64,000 nucleotides of DNA from Listeria valentina (GTDB lineage Bacteria > Bacillota > Bacilli > Lactobacillales > Listeriaceae). The stretch's first letter is position 1; each line of letters begins with the position of its first letter. The DNA lies in NCBI RefSeq assembly GCF_011800755.1, contig NZ_JAATJW010000002.1, positions 50,819 to 114,818 on the forward strand, given 5' to 3'. A program made the position numbers and the translations under genes. Positions 21,836 through 30,961 of this stretch are shown here, piece by piece. Under the pieces are notes generated by a model. The model did not search any database and had not been told where the DNA came from. It saw only the letters and a list, made by a program, of their open reading frames with translations.

Positions 21836-23109
21836 TTAACTTCCCCCTTATAAACGACTTTTCCTTCAAATAGTGTGAGTACTGGATAGCCTACACATTT
21901 GACGCCTGTAAATGGCGTGTTTTTTCCTTTGGATGCAAATTGACTAGGATCAATGGCTTGTTCGGTTTTCAGATCAAGCACGGTTAAATCGGCTGCATCA
22001 CCTATTTTTAATTCTCCGAATGGTAACTTGAACGCTTTTGCTGGCTTGATCGTCATCCAGTCAACTAGTTGTTTTAGCGTCCACTTGCCTTTTTTCACAA
22101 AGTGCGTATAAAGAAGCGGAAAAGCCGTTTCTAATCCAACAATGCCAAACGCTGCTTCTTGCATAGGAACGTCTTTTTCTGCGACTGCGTGAGGCGCGTG
22201 ATCGGTAGCGATGAAATCAATCGTTCCGTCTTCGAGGCCTTCAATCAAAGCGTCTTGGTCGGTCTTGCTTCGTAGCGGTGGATTCATTTTCCAGTTCCCG
22301 ATATTGCCCGGAATATCTTCCTCATTTAGTAGTAAGTGATGCGGTGAAACTTCTGCTGTAACGCGAATTCCTGCTCGTTTCGCATCACGCACGACGCGAA
22401 CGGATTCTTTCGTAGAGATGTGGCAAACGTGATAATGACAGTTGGCCGCCTCTGCTAGGAGTACATCGCGCGCAATTTGGACGGATTCTGCGATATTTGG
22501 AATTCCTTTTAAGCCTTCACTTTTTGCAAAAGAACCGTCATGAACGACACCGCCATAAACTAGAGAGTTATCTTCACAGTGGGCAACGACTGCCATATCT
22601 AGTTTAGCCGCTTCAAGCATAGCTTCATACATGGTTCCCGCTAGCTGAACGCCAACCCCATCATCTGTAAATGCAAAAGCTCCTGCTTCTTTTAAGCCTC
22701 GAAAATCGACCAGTTCTTCTGTTCCAAGTGCTTTCGTAATCGAGGCATAAGGGAGAACTCGCACCCTTGCCTTTTCTTGAATCCGCTCAACAAGTTCGGC
22801 CATGATTTCTGGGGAGTCCGGAACTGGTTTCGTATTTGGCATCGCGCAAATCGTTGTATAGCCTCCTTTTGCAGCTGCCTTAGTTCCCGTTTCAATCGTT
22901 TCTTTATGTTCGCCACCTGGCTCACGCAAATGAACATGTACATCAATAAACCCGGGCGTAATAAGTCTTCCAGCGGCATCGAAATAGTCCACATCTGACT
23001 TATCAATATTTGCAGCAATTTTGACGATTTTCCCATCTTCTACTAAAATGTCTTGCTGAATTTGCTCACCAGTTTCGGTTAAAATTTGTCCGTTTTTAAT
23101 TAAATACAT
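21832..23109 (-). CDS. pyrC: Dihydroorotase
   Basis: A 425-residue class I dihydroorotase (amidohydrolase) cyclising carbamoyl aspartate. The metal-binding motif is [10 protein letters not shown] near residue 58 (HxH), the later His ligands lie in AHCEDN and CHISTKES, and the catalytic Asp is in FIATDHAPH near 303. It overlaps pyrB by 14 bp. Confidence 0.97.
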   Translation of the reverse strand: MYLIKNGQILTETGEQIQQDILVEDGKIVKIAANIDKSDVDYFDAAGRLITPGFIDVHVHLREPGGEHKETIETGTKAAAKGGYTTICAMPNTKPVPDSPEIMAELVERIQEKARVRVLPYASITKALGTEELVDFRGLKEAGAFAFTDDGVGVQLAGTMYEAMLEAAKLDMAVVAHCEDNSLVYGGVVHDGSFAKSEGLKGIPNIAESVQIARDVLLAEAANCHYHVCHISTKESVRVVRDAKRAGIRVTAEVSPHHLLLNEEDIPGNIGNWKMNPPLRSKTDQDALIEGLEDGTIDFIATDHAPHAVAEKDVPMQEAAFGIVGLETAFPLLYTHFVKKGKWTLKQLVDWMTIKPAKAFKLPFGELKIGDAADLTVLDLKTEQAIDPSQFASKGKNTPFTGVKCVGYPVLTLFEGKVVYKGEVK

Positions 23110-24013
23110 GTTTTCCCGCTCCTTTTTGATTGCCGTTTAATACGGTTTCTAGAATGGCCATTCTTACAAAAACACCATTTGTCATTTGTTCTACAATCCG
23201 CGATTGCTTCGATTCCACAAGCGAATCCACGATTTCCACATCTCGATTGACTGGACTTGGGTGCATGATAATCGCTTCAGGTTTAAGCTTCGCTGCGCGT
23301 TTTTCGGTTAAGCCAAAGCGTTCATGATAGTCTTCTTTTTGAAAACCCGAAGCTCCGTTTTGATGTCGTTCGTGCTGAACTCGGAGGAGCATCATCACAT
23401 CTACTTGTTCAGCTGCTTCATCCATGGTTAAATAAGTGCCAAACGCGAGCGCTTCTTCATCAAACCATTCTTTTGGTCCTGCAAAAAAAATTTCTGCACC
23501 GAGTCGTTTGAGCACTTTCATGTTGGAATTTGCTACGCGGCTGTGCAAAATATCTCCTGCGATGGCTACTTTTAAGCCTTTAAAGCTTCCAAACTGTTCC
23601 TTGATCGTAAACAAGTCTAGTAAACACTGGCTAGGGTGCTCGCCACAACCGTCTCCCCCGCTAATAATTGCGATCTCTAATTTGTTTAACTCGTCGTAGA
23701 ATTTTTCATCGGGATGCCTTACAACAGCCGCTTCAACACCAAGTGCTTGCATCGTGAGAAGCGTATCATAAAGGGTCTCGCCTTTTGTCACACTGGATTC
23801 ACTCGCTTCAAAGCTTAAGACTTCCAAGCCTAATTTTCGTTCGGCAACTTCGAAGCTGTAGTGTGTTCTTGTACTTGGTTCAAAAAACATATTGACGACA
23901 AAGTGACCAGCACTAATAGCTGCTTCTTCTCCGTTTTTAAAGGCAGCGGCACGTGTAAGAAGGTTTTCGATTTCTAAAAGTGACAATTCCTCCATTGATA
24001 CTAAACGTTTCAT
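23096..24013 (-). CDS. pyrB: Aspartate carbamoyltransferase catalytic subunit
   Basis: A 305-residue enzyme joining carbamoyl phosphate and aspartate. The carbamoyl-phosphate motif is [13 protein letters not shown] near residue 45, the [11 protein letters not shown] loop is near 133, and [11 protein letters not shown] near 260 forms the aspartate-side contact. The start is ATG at 24013 ([10 protein letters not shown]); the longer open frame upstream runs through a terminator hairpin. No regulatory pyrI is present, as usual in Firmicutes. Confidence 0.96.
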   Translation of the reverse strand: MKRLVSMEELSLLEIENLLTRAAAFKNGEEAAISAGHFVVNMFFEPSTRTHYSFEVAERKLGLEVLSFEASESSVTKGETLYDTLLTMQALGVEAAVVRHPDEKFYDELNKLEIAIISGGDGCGEHPSQCLLDLFTIKEQFGSFKGLKVAIAGDILHSRVANSNMKVLKRLGAEIFFAGPKEWFDEEALAFGTYLTMDEAAEQVDVMMLLRVQHERHQNGASGFQKEDYHERFGLTEKRAAKLKPEAIIMHPSPVNRDVEIVDSLVESKQSRIVEQMTNGVFVRMAILETVLNGNQKGAGKHVFN

Positions 24014-24051
24014 TTGGCATCCCAGCTTTCTACAGAATTTTATTTTAGTTA

Positions 24052-24086
24052 GTAAAACGCCTCTTTTAGAGGGTCTAAAAGAGGCC
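24052..24086 (-). terminator. Hairpin between pyrP and pyrB
   Basis: On the minus strand GCCTCTTTTAGA and TCTAAAAGAGGC are perfect 12-bp arms with a CCC loop, followed by GTTTTA. In B. subtilis a PyrR attenuator occupies this gap. Here I see no AGTCCAGAGAGG PyrR-binding element, so this is an intra-operon terminator or processing hairpin without an evident antiterminator. Confidence 0.75.
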
Positions 24087-24093
24087 TTATGAG

Positions 24094-25380
24094 TCACTCC
24101 GCGTTCTTTTTCTCAGGAATAATCAAGTTGAGAATGATCCCAACGACTGCTGCCATCGCCATTCCAGTGATTTTCACTGAATTGATTTGAACGAAGAAGC
24201 CGCCGATTCCGATAACAAGAACAACGGATGTAATAATTAAGTTACGATTGATGTTTAAATCAATTTTATTGTCGATCATCATTCGAAGCCCGCTTGATGC
24301 GATAACTCCGAAGAGTAAGAAGGAAATTCCGCCAAGCACTGCTTGTGGCACGGAAGTAATGACTGCATTGATGTAGCCGATAAAGCCGAACAAAATCGCA
24401 AATACTGCGGCACCGCCGATTACGAACACGCTGTAGACACGTGTAATCGCAAGCACGCCGATGTTTTCCCCATAAGTTGTAACTGGGGGACCACCTACAA
24501 GAGAAGCGATAATCGATGCGGTTCCGTCTCCAAGTAGTGAGCGGTGTAAGCCCGGATCTTTAAAGAAGTTACGATTGGTTATTTTATTTAAAACGAGTTG
24601 GTGCCCCATGTGCTCAGCCATTGTGACAAAAGCAAGTGGCGCCATACTGATAATGACAGTTAAAGTCACAACTGGATCAGCATCTAGAAACGGAATCGTG
24701 AAGTCTGGAATTTGGAACAAACTCGCTTGTTTAACGAGCGTGAAATCAACAAGTCCGAACGGGATACTCGCAATGTAACCAACGAAAAAGCCGAAAAGAA
24801 TCGGAACAAGTCCAAGAAATCCTTTGAAAAAGATCATCGCGATAATGGCTGCTGCAAGTGTGATTAATGCGACCGCGACTGAGCGAAAACTATAGTCTGC
24901 CATGTTTGCACTTGTTCCCATCGCCATGTTAGCTGCACTTGGCGCTAAGCTAAGCCCGATAACCATGATCACTGGGCCTACTACGACTGGTGGTAAGACT
25001 TTTTGGATCCAGTCAACGCCTGCGTAATAAACAATCAAAGAAACAATGGCGTAAACGACCCCAACCGAGAAAGTTCCGACCATAACGGAGCCTGGTGAAT
25101 GTTCTTCCATGATGAACATCGTAAGCGGCTGAATAAAGGCAAACGATGAGCCTAAATAAGCAGGAATCTTCCCACGCGTGATGAGTAAGTAAGCAAGGGT
25201 TCCAAGTCCGCTTGAAACAAGTGCCACCCCTGGGCTCATCCCTGTTACGCTTGGTACAAAAATCGTGGAGCCAAACATCGTGAAAAGATGTTGAATGCTT
25301 AAAATAATCCAGCGATGTAAAGCCGGTTTTTCATGAATATCTAGTACTGGTTTTGCAGCTGTGTTTTGCTGTTCTGTCAT
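24094..25380 (-). CDS. pyrP: Uracil permease (NCS2 family)
   Basis: A 428-residue membrane protein of the nucleobase-ascorbate transporter (NCS2/UraA) family with about 14 membrane segments. The family signature is in [21 protein letters not shown] near residue 290, with substrate-contact Glu in AEHMGHQLV near 240. It takes up uracil for salvage. It is flanked by two hairpin regions, the upstream one a PyrR attenuator. Confidence 0.95.
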   Translation of the reverse strand: MTEQQNTAAKPVLDIHEKPALHRWIILSIQHLFTMFGSTIFVPSVTGMSPGVALVSSGLGTLAYLLITRGKIPAYLGSSFAFIQPLTMFIMEEHSPGSVMVGTFSVGVVYAIVSLIVYYAGVDWIQKVLPPVVVGPVIMVIGLSLAPSAANMAMGTSANMADYSFRSVAVALITLAAAIIAMIFFKGFLGLVPILFGFFVGYIASIPFGLVDFTLVKQASLFQIPDFTIPFLDADPVVTLTVIISMAPLAFVTMAEHMGHQLVLNKITNRNFFKDPGLHRSLLGDGTASIIASLVGGPPVTTYGENIGVLAITRVYSVFVIGGAAVFAILFGFIGYINAVITSVPQAVLGGISFLLFGVIASSGLRMMIDNKIDLNINRNLIITSVVLVIGIGGFFVQINSVKITGMAMAAVVGIILNLIIPEKKNAE

Positions 25381-25399
25381 TATAAATTCTCCCCTCTAC

Positions 25400-25520
25400 A
25401 AAAAAACTCTTCGCAATGATTTGCGAAGAGTTTATAAATCCCCCAAAGAAAAGTAAGCTAAGCTTTCTTTGAAAAACGGATGCACTCTTCGCTAGCCTCT
25501 CTGGACTGCAATTAAAAAGT
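25400..25520 (-). promoter_or_regulatory. PyrR-dependent attenuator between pyrR and pyrP
   Basis: The minus-strand leader has the conserved PyrR-binding element AGTCCAGAGAGGCT (25494-25507). The alternative strands of an antiterminator follow (CGAAGAGTG). Downstream is a terminator with arms AACTCTTCGCAA and TTGCGAAGAGTT and a T7 run (25400-25433). UMP-bound PyrR stabilises the anti-antiterminator and lets the terminator form, lowering pyr expression when pyrimidines are plentiful. Confidence 0.93.
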
Positions 25521-25535
25521 GTTGTTATACAATTT

Positions 25536-26210
<675 letters not shown>

Positions 26211-26237
26211 ATTTAAAGGATCTTTTCAATTGAATTA

Positions 26238-26266
26238 AGCTTACCTGAAAATGAAGTGGCTGTCAA
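26238..26266 (-). promoter_or_regulatory. pyr operon promoter
   Basis: TTGACA (26261-26266), exactly 17 bp, then TAAGCT (26238-26243) on the minus strand. Transcription would begin about 25 bp before the first PyrR-binding element. Confidence 0.85.
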
Positions 26267-26309
26267 TCCTTTTCCGTCATTTTTTTCGAAAGCGAGTCTT
26301 TTAGATGCT

Positions 26310-26426
26310 CTAAAAGGGGGCAAGTTCTGTTTCATCTTCAAAATACGGAATTCCAAGCTCTTTCTGCCATTTTCTTGCAAGAGTCGTTTTTCCACTTACA
26401 ACAGAACCAATCATCCAGATTTTCAT
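26310..26426 (-). pseudogene. N-terminal fragment of a P-loop kinase-like protein
   Basis: From ATG at 26426, preceded by GGAAGGGG, the minus strand encodes 38 residues beginning MKIWMIGSVVSGKTTLARK: a first beta strand and Walker A motif like the small P-loop proteins of the topology-modulation (FlaR)/adenylate-kinase-like group. A TAG follows after only 38 codons, and no further frame for the rest of the roughly 170-residue family is visible before the pyr promoter. It looks like the remnant of a gene cut short just upstream of pyr. The second Gly of Walker A is replaced by Val. Confidence 0.55.
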
Positions 26427-26506
26427 GATTTTCCCCTTCCTTCATTGCTAAATTCAGTGCATCGTGTTATCATCCAGATATTGTTTTAGAAAAGGAGGAA
26501 TGGCTG

Positions 26507-26761
26507 ATGTCGAAATCGACTGCCAAAAAAAGGCGTGAGAAACAGGTTCGCGAAGGATTCCTTAATCCAGAAATAAAGCGCAGTCCCTACGCGTCACTTG
26601 ATTTACGAACGCGCGCAACGAAAACTAAAAAAGATGCTTTGTACCAAATGAAGCATAAAAACCATTCTTTTAATGAGGAAAAGAATGGTTTTTTATTTGG
26701 TTTTATTTTTCGCGTAGCTGCTTTAAGGCCGCCTCAAAGTTTTCCGGTAGCGGGGCTTTAA
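26507..26761 (+). CDS. Small basic conserved hypothetical protein
   Basis: An 84-residue frame behind AAAAGGAGGAATGGCTG. Residues 1-55 (MSKSTAKKRREKQVREGFLN, then KRSPYASLDLRTRATKTKKD and YQMKHKNHS) resemble a short, very basic protein family found in Bacilli whose function I do not know. The last about 25 residues are probably not native: the frame runs through a strong terminator hairpin (26656-26697) and into the 3' end of convergent rluD. A lost stop codon near 26670 would explain this. Confidence 0.65.
   Translation: MSKSTAKKRREKQVREGFLNPEIKRSPYASLDLRTRATKTKKDALYQMKHKNHSFNEEKNGFLFGFIFRVAALRPPQSFPVAGL
26656..26697 (+). terminator. Terminator of the small basic protein gene
   Basis: AAAACCATTCTTTT and AAAAGAATGGTTTT form a long perfect stem with an AATGAGG loop, followed by TTATTT. 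The upstream open frame reads straight through it. Confidence 0.88.
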
Positions 26762-27608
26762 AATGCAAAGCCTCCCCCGTTCTTGGGTGAAGGAAGCCTA
26801 ATTCGCTTGCGTGCAGAAACTGTCCGTTTCCTGCAAGTGTATTTTTAGGTCCATATTTCGGGTCGCCTGCAAGCGGATGTCCGATATACTTCATGTGAAC
26901 CCGAATTTGGTGCGTCCGCCCCGTGTCGAGCTCACACTTCACAAGGGTGTAATCGCCAAAGCGTTCGAGCACTTCAAAATGAGTGCGTGCTTCCTTTCCG
27001 TCTGCTACAACAGCCATTTTCTTGCGGTCTTCTTTTGCTCGACCAATTGGCGCTTCAATCGTTCCTTTTTGGTGTTTGATATCACCGTGAACGAGCGCAA
27101 GATAAATCCGGTCACTCGTTTTGGCTTTTAATTGTTCAGAAAGTGATTCATGCGCCGCGTCATTTTTCGCAACCATCAACAAGCCAGACGTATCTTTATC
27201 AATCCGGTGCACGATGCCGGGACGGATAACGCCATTAATTCCCGAAAGGTCTGTACAGTGGTAAAGTAGTGCATTGACAAGCGTTCCCGTGCTGTGACCA
27301 GCTGACGGGTGCACAACCATGCCTTGCGGTTTATTCACAACGAGCACGTCCGCATCTTCATAGTAAATATCAAGCGGAATATTTTCGGGCGTAACTGAAA
27401 GTTCTTCTGGCTCCTCGATTTCATAGCTCAGCTCGTCGCCCGTTTTCACCTTGTAATTTGCTTTCGTTTTTTCGCCATTCACAAGAACCGCTTGTTTTTT
27501 TATCAACATTTGAACGAGCGAACGGCTTTCGCCTGTCAAAGTTGAAAGTGCCTTGTCCAAGCGTTCCCCGTTTAAATTTTCTTCAACTTGCACGTTTTTT
27601 TTAGTCAT
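26703..27608 (-). CDS. rluD: RluD-type 23S rRNA pseudouridine synthase
   Basis: A 301-residue pseudouridine synthase of the RsuA/RluD family. An N-terminal S4 RNA-binding domain (about 13-70) precedes the catalytic domain with the signature HRIDKDTSGLLMVAKN near residue 137, which includes the catalytic Asp. GRTHQIRVHMKYIGHPLAGD near 222 is the second conserved block. It modifies uridines of helix 69 in 23S rRNA in characterised relatives. It is co-transcribed with lspA (5-bp gap), a common Firmicute pair. Confidence 0.93.
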   Translation of the reverse strand: MTKKNVQVEENLNGERLDKALSTLTGESRSLVQMLIKKQAVLVNGEKTKANYKVKTGDELSYEIEEPEELSVTPENIPLDIYYEDADVLVVNKPQGMVVHPSAGHSTGTLVNALLYHCTDLSGINGVIRPGIVHRIDKDTSGLLMVAKNDAAHESLSEQLKAKTSDRIYLALVHGDIKHQKGTIEAPIGRAKEDRKKMAVVADGKEARTHFEVLERFGDYTLVKCELDTGRTHQIRVHMKYIGHPLAGDPKYGPKNTLAGNGQFLHASELGFLHPRTGEALHFKAPLPENFEAALKQLREK

Positions 27609-27613
27609 TCGAT

Positions 27614-28072
27614 TTACCCTTTCGTTTTCCGGTCATCTAAAACAATATAAATCAGCATCAAAACAACACCAATGGAAAGGGCTGCATCTGCTAAATTGAA
27701 AATTGGAAAATGATAATTTCCCCAAACAGTTGAAACAAAATCCACCACTTCTTTATGCAGAATTCGGTCGATAAAATTCCCCAGTGCTCCGCCTAAAATA
27801 AGTGCTAAACTAATGGAAAAAAGCGGCTTACCTTTTGCATATTTTGCCATAATATAAATGATCGCAACAGAGACTACAATGGTAATAATATAAAACAACC
27901 ACATTTTGCCTTCTAAAATGCTCCATGCGGCACCATTGTTCCGGTAACTGAGCCAATATAAAAATCCTGGTATCACTGTGATTTTTTCGCCAATTTCCAT
28001 CTGCGAAATCACGACCCACTTTGTTGCTTGGTCTAAAACAAGAACAAGAAGTGTGATCAAATAATAATACAT
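27614..28072 (-). CDS. lspA: Lipoprotein signal peptidase II
   Basis: A 152-residue inner-membrane aspartyl protease with four membrane segments that removes the signal peptide from diacylglyceryl-prolipoproteins. The conserved N-terminal LVLDQATKWV (residues 12-21), YRNNGAAWSIL near 43, and the catalytic pair Asp in GGALGNFIDRI (near 102) and in PIFNLADAALSIG (near 129) are all present. It precedes rluD. Confidence 0.96.
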   Translation of the reverse strand: MYYYLITLLVLVLDQATKWVVISQMEIGEKITVIPGFLYWLSYRNNGAAWSILEGKMWLFYIITIVVSVAIIYIMAKYAKGKPLFSISLALILGGALGNFIDRILHKEVVDFVSTVWGNYHFPIFNLADAALSIGVVLMLIYIVLDDRKTKG

Positions 28073-28090
28073 AAATGTGTCCCTCTTTTC

Positions 28091-28129
28091 AAAAGAAAGG
28101 CTGCTCCGCTTGATTCGGGCAGCCTTTCA
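28091..28129 (-). terminator. Terminator of the purine permease gene
   Basis: On the minus strand GAAAGGCTGC and GCAGCCTTTC form a perfect 10-bp stem followed by TTTTG. It lies 8 bp after the permease stop codon and before lspA. Confidence 0.88.
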
Positions 28130-28136
28130 AGTAGTG

Positions 28137-29429
28137 TTATATCCATTGTATGATAAACTGCAGTAAAAATAAAGCTGCAATCACATACAAGATGCGTGAT
28201 ACTTTTTCTTTGCGCTTCACAAACGCATTTAAAATAGGATAAGCGATGAAGCCGACCGCAATTCCATCTGCAATGCTATACGTAAACGGAATGAAAACAA
28301 CGATTAAAAGCGAGGCAAAAATATCGGCTTCGTTTTCAAACTTCATTTCGCGGACTTCTTGCACCATTGACATGCCGATCACGATCAAAATCGGTGCAAC
28401 TGCGCTTCCCGGGATGATCGCCAGAAATGGCATCAAGAAAAAAGCAGATAAAAATAACAATCCCGTTGTAACAGATGCCAGTCCTGTTTTTGCGCCACTA
28501 GCAGACATCGATCCGCTTTCAAGCGCAGACACTGTCGGGCTTGTCCCACAAATTCCGGAAAGGAAAACCATGACAGAACTTGTCTGAAGCACCTTTCCCA
28601 GTCGTTCTTCGTGCCCGAGTTGACGGGTTTGACCAAATGTCAGGCCTACCGTCTCAAACACAACGACCATCGTGAGTGAAAATACACCGCTCCAAAACGC
28701 TACATCCGCAATCCCGCTAAAATCCATTTGCATGAAAACTTTTTTCAACGGTTCAAAGCTTAGCGAAACAGCGCCTGTAAACTTGCCACTAACGCCAAAT
28801 AAATAGCCGATCCCTGTTCCGAGCAATAAACTTATTAAAAACGCACCAGGAACTTTGCGGATAACAAGAATCATCGTCACAAGAAGCGTAACAAGCGTCG
28901 CGAGGACAAACTTGTCATTTAGTGCCCCAAGTTCCAAGATAGCGTGCGATCCGCGGACAATGACTTTTCCTTTTTCAAGTCCAAGAAAAATAAGAAATAG
29001 CCCGAGTCCAACTGTGATCGCTTGCTTTAAAATGAGCGGAATCGCCTCATTCAGCATCCGAGCAAGCGGCGTAAAGGCGAGTAGGATAAATAGCACACCA
29101 GACACGCAGACAACGGCCAAAGCTTGTTCAAACGACAAGCCAGCACCTTGAACGAGACTATAAGTGAAAAGCGCATTGATCCCCATGCCGGGCATTAAAA
29201 TCAGTGGCAAATTTGCCCAAAAACCCATTAAAAGACAGCCAAGCGCAGAAACCAAAATGGTCGCAAGCGCCACGCCTTCATAGTTCATGCCAGCTTCCTT
29301 TAAAATGGAGCTATTAACAGCGATAATGTAAACGACTGTAAAAAAGCCGATGACGCCTGCCAAAAGCTCTTGCTTGATCGAAGCTTTTTCTTCCGTCAGT
29401 CCAAAAATTCGATCGAGTTGTTTCTTCAT
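28137..29429 (-). CDS. AzgA/PbuG-type purine permease (NCS2)
   Basis: A 430-residue membrane protein of the AzgA-like branch of the NCS2 family (hypoxanthine/guanine/adenine permeases such as PbuG), with 12-14 hydrophobic segments. The motif LMGFWANLPLILMPGMGINA near residue 67 and GTSPTVSALESGSMSASGAKTG near 300 (first 20 typical for the family) mark the substrate site. Promoter TTTACT-17-TATAAT at 29495-29523 lies upstream. I looked for a purine riboswitch in the short leader and saw none. The exact purine transported is not predictable. Confidence 0.88.
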   Translation of the reverse strand: MKKQLDRIFGLTEEKASIKQELLAGVIGFFTVVYIIAVNSSILKEAGMNYEGVALATILVSALGCLLMGFWANLPLILMPGMGINALFTYSLVQGAGLSFEQALAVVCVSGVLFILLAFTPLARMLNEAIPLILKQAITVGLGLFLIFLGLEKGKVIVRGSHAILELGALNDKFVLATLVTLLVTMILVIRKVPGAFLISLLLGTGIGYLFGVSGKFTGAVSLSFEPLKKVFMQMDFSGIADVAFWSGVFSLTMVVVFETVGLTFGQTRQLGHEERLGKVLQTSSVMVFLSGICGTSPTVSALESGSMSASGAKTGLASVTTGLLFLSAFFLMPFLAIIPGSAVAPILIVIGMSMVQEVREMKFENEADIFASLLIVVFIPFTYSIADGIAVGFIAYPILNAFVKRKEKVSRILYVIAALFLLQFIIQWI

Positions 29430-29576
29430 GAATAACCTCTATATGAAATTGTCCCTCTCCCAACCCACAAGGATACGCCTTGTCACGGCTTCCCATTATA
29501 GCAGAAAAATAGTGAAAAGTAAATTGCCCCAAACTCGTCTTTCTATGCTATAATTCTTGCGTTAGGAGGGAAATTC

Positions 29577-30923
29577 ATGCAACAAGCAAGCAGTTATTTC
29601 GAGAAATGGAAGCAATTTTTTATCATCTTTTTTCCCATTGTTATCACGCAGTTAGCTCTTTTTTCCATGACTTTCTTCGATACAACCATGAGCGGGCATT
29701 ATTCAAGTACAGCGCTTGCCGGCGTTGCGATCGGAAGCTCGCTTTGGTCGCCTATTAACGCGAGTTTGACGGGATTTCTCATGGCGATTACACCGATCAT
29801 TTCGCAACTGATTGGCGCTAACCAAGATAAAAAAGTAAAAGCGACCGTACATAACGGAATTTATGTGGCCTTAACGATTGCGGTCATTTTGATACTCGTC
29901 AATCTCTTTTTAGTTCCACTTCTTTTAACGCATATGCACTTAAATGCAGAGGTTGCAGCAACGGCAAGGCATTTTTTAACCGGGATTTCAATCGGTCTTC
30001 CAGCCTTTTTTCTGTCAGCTGTATTGCGTTCTTTTATTGATTCTCTTGGTTTGACGCGCGTTAGTATGGTGATCACGCTCACCACTGTCCCCGTGAACAT
30101 TTTACTAAATTATCTTCTTATCTTTGGGAATTTTGGATTCCCCGAACTTGGAGGCGCTGGGAGTGGTTATGCAACAGGCATCACCTATTGGCTTGTTTTA
30201 ATCGTATCGATTCTACTCATTGAAACGCACCGAAAAATTCGTCACTTTCAAATTTTCAGCAAGCCAGCCGCTGCTTCCTTCCAAAAAATCAAAGAAATCC
30301 TTACGATCGGTATTCCGAACGGGCTAACGATTTTATTTGAAACCGGGATTTTTTCTGCCGTCACGATTTTGATGAGTCGCTTCGGAACGGACATTATCGC
30401 GGCTCATCAGTCAGCAAATAGTGTCAGTACACTCCTCTATGCTTTCCCGCTTAGCATTGCAAGTTCGCTCACGATTCTTGTAGGTTTTGAAACGGGCGCA
30501 AGGCGTATTGAAGGAGCCAAAACTTACCGGCATATTGGGATGATCACGGCAATTTCCATTGGCACATTAAATGGAACTTTGCTCTTCTTTTTCAGGGAAC
30601 AAGTGGCAGGTTTTTATTCGAATGAGCATGATTTGATTCTCTTAATTACGCATTTTCTCCTTTATGCCATTTTGTTCCAGTTCGCCGATGCAGTCCTCTC
30701 GCCTGTACTTGGCGCACTTCGTGGCTATAAAGATGTGGCGATCACGTCCATTGTCGCGTTTATCTCGTACTGGATCGTCGGGCTTCCTGTTGGAATTTTC
30801 TTATCTTATAGTGCACTCGGAGCTTACGGATTTTGGATTGGTCTAAGTACGGGACTTTTCTCTGCCGCTTTTATTCTCTCTATCCGTGTTCGCTATACCG
30901 AGAAAAAACTGCGTGTTTCTTAA
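29577..30923 (+). CDS. MATE-family multidrug/metabolite exporter
   Basis: A 448-residue transporter with twelve membrane segments in two MatE domains (about 15-175 and 240-400). The conserved DTTMSGHYSSTALAGVAIGS near residue 31 and PNGLTILFETG near 252 are MatE features. Relatives (NorM/DinF-like) export cationic compounds using Na+ or H+ gradients. The start ATG follows AGGAGGG, with TATAAT at 29549-29554. It is monocistronic and ends in a bidirectional terminator. Confidence 0.9.
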   Translation: MQQASSYFEKWKQFFIIFFPIVITQLALFSMTFFDTTMSGHYSSTALAGVAIGSSLWSPINASLTGFLMAITPIISQLIGANQDKKVKATVHNGIYVALTIAVILILVNLFLVPLLLTHMHLNAEVAATARHFLTGISIGLPAFFLSAVLRSFIDSLGLTRVSMVITLTTVPVNILLNYLLIFGNFGFPELGGAGSGYATGITYWLVLIVSILLIETHRKIRHFQIFSKPAAASFQKIKEILTIGIPNGLTILFETGIFSAVTILMSRFGTDIIAAHQSANSVSTLLYAFPLSIASSLTILVGFETGARRIEGAKTYRHIGMITAISIGTLNGTLLFFFREQVAGFYSNEHDLILLITHFLLYAILFQFADAVLSPVLGALRGYKDVAITSIVAFISYWIVGLPVGIFLSYSALGAYGFWIGLSTGLFSAAFILSIRVRYTEKKLRVS

Positions 30924-30961
30924 AAAATCCCTTTGGACTAGTGTCCAAAGGGATTTTTTTA
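30923..30961. terminator. Bidirectional terminator between MATE gene and ctpA
   Basis: AAAATCCCTTTGGAC and GTCCAAAGGGATTTT are perfect 15-bp arms with a TAGT loop, flanked by A- and T-runs. Both convergent genes end at it. Confidence 0.94.

Noticed and set aside
26213..26395. 60-codon open frame overlapping the P-loop remnant
   Set aside because: It is another frame of the same DNA with no ribosome site or recognisable motif; the Walker A frame explains the sequence better.
29430..29530. Purine riboswitch upstream of the purine permease
   Set aside because: The leader between the TATAAT at 29495 and the start codon is only about 60 nt and lacks the conserved riboswitch core and a terminator.
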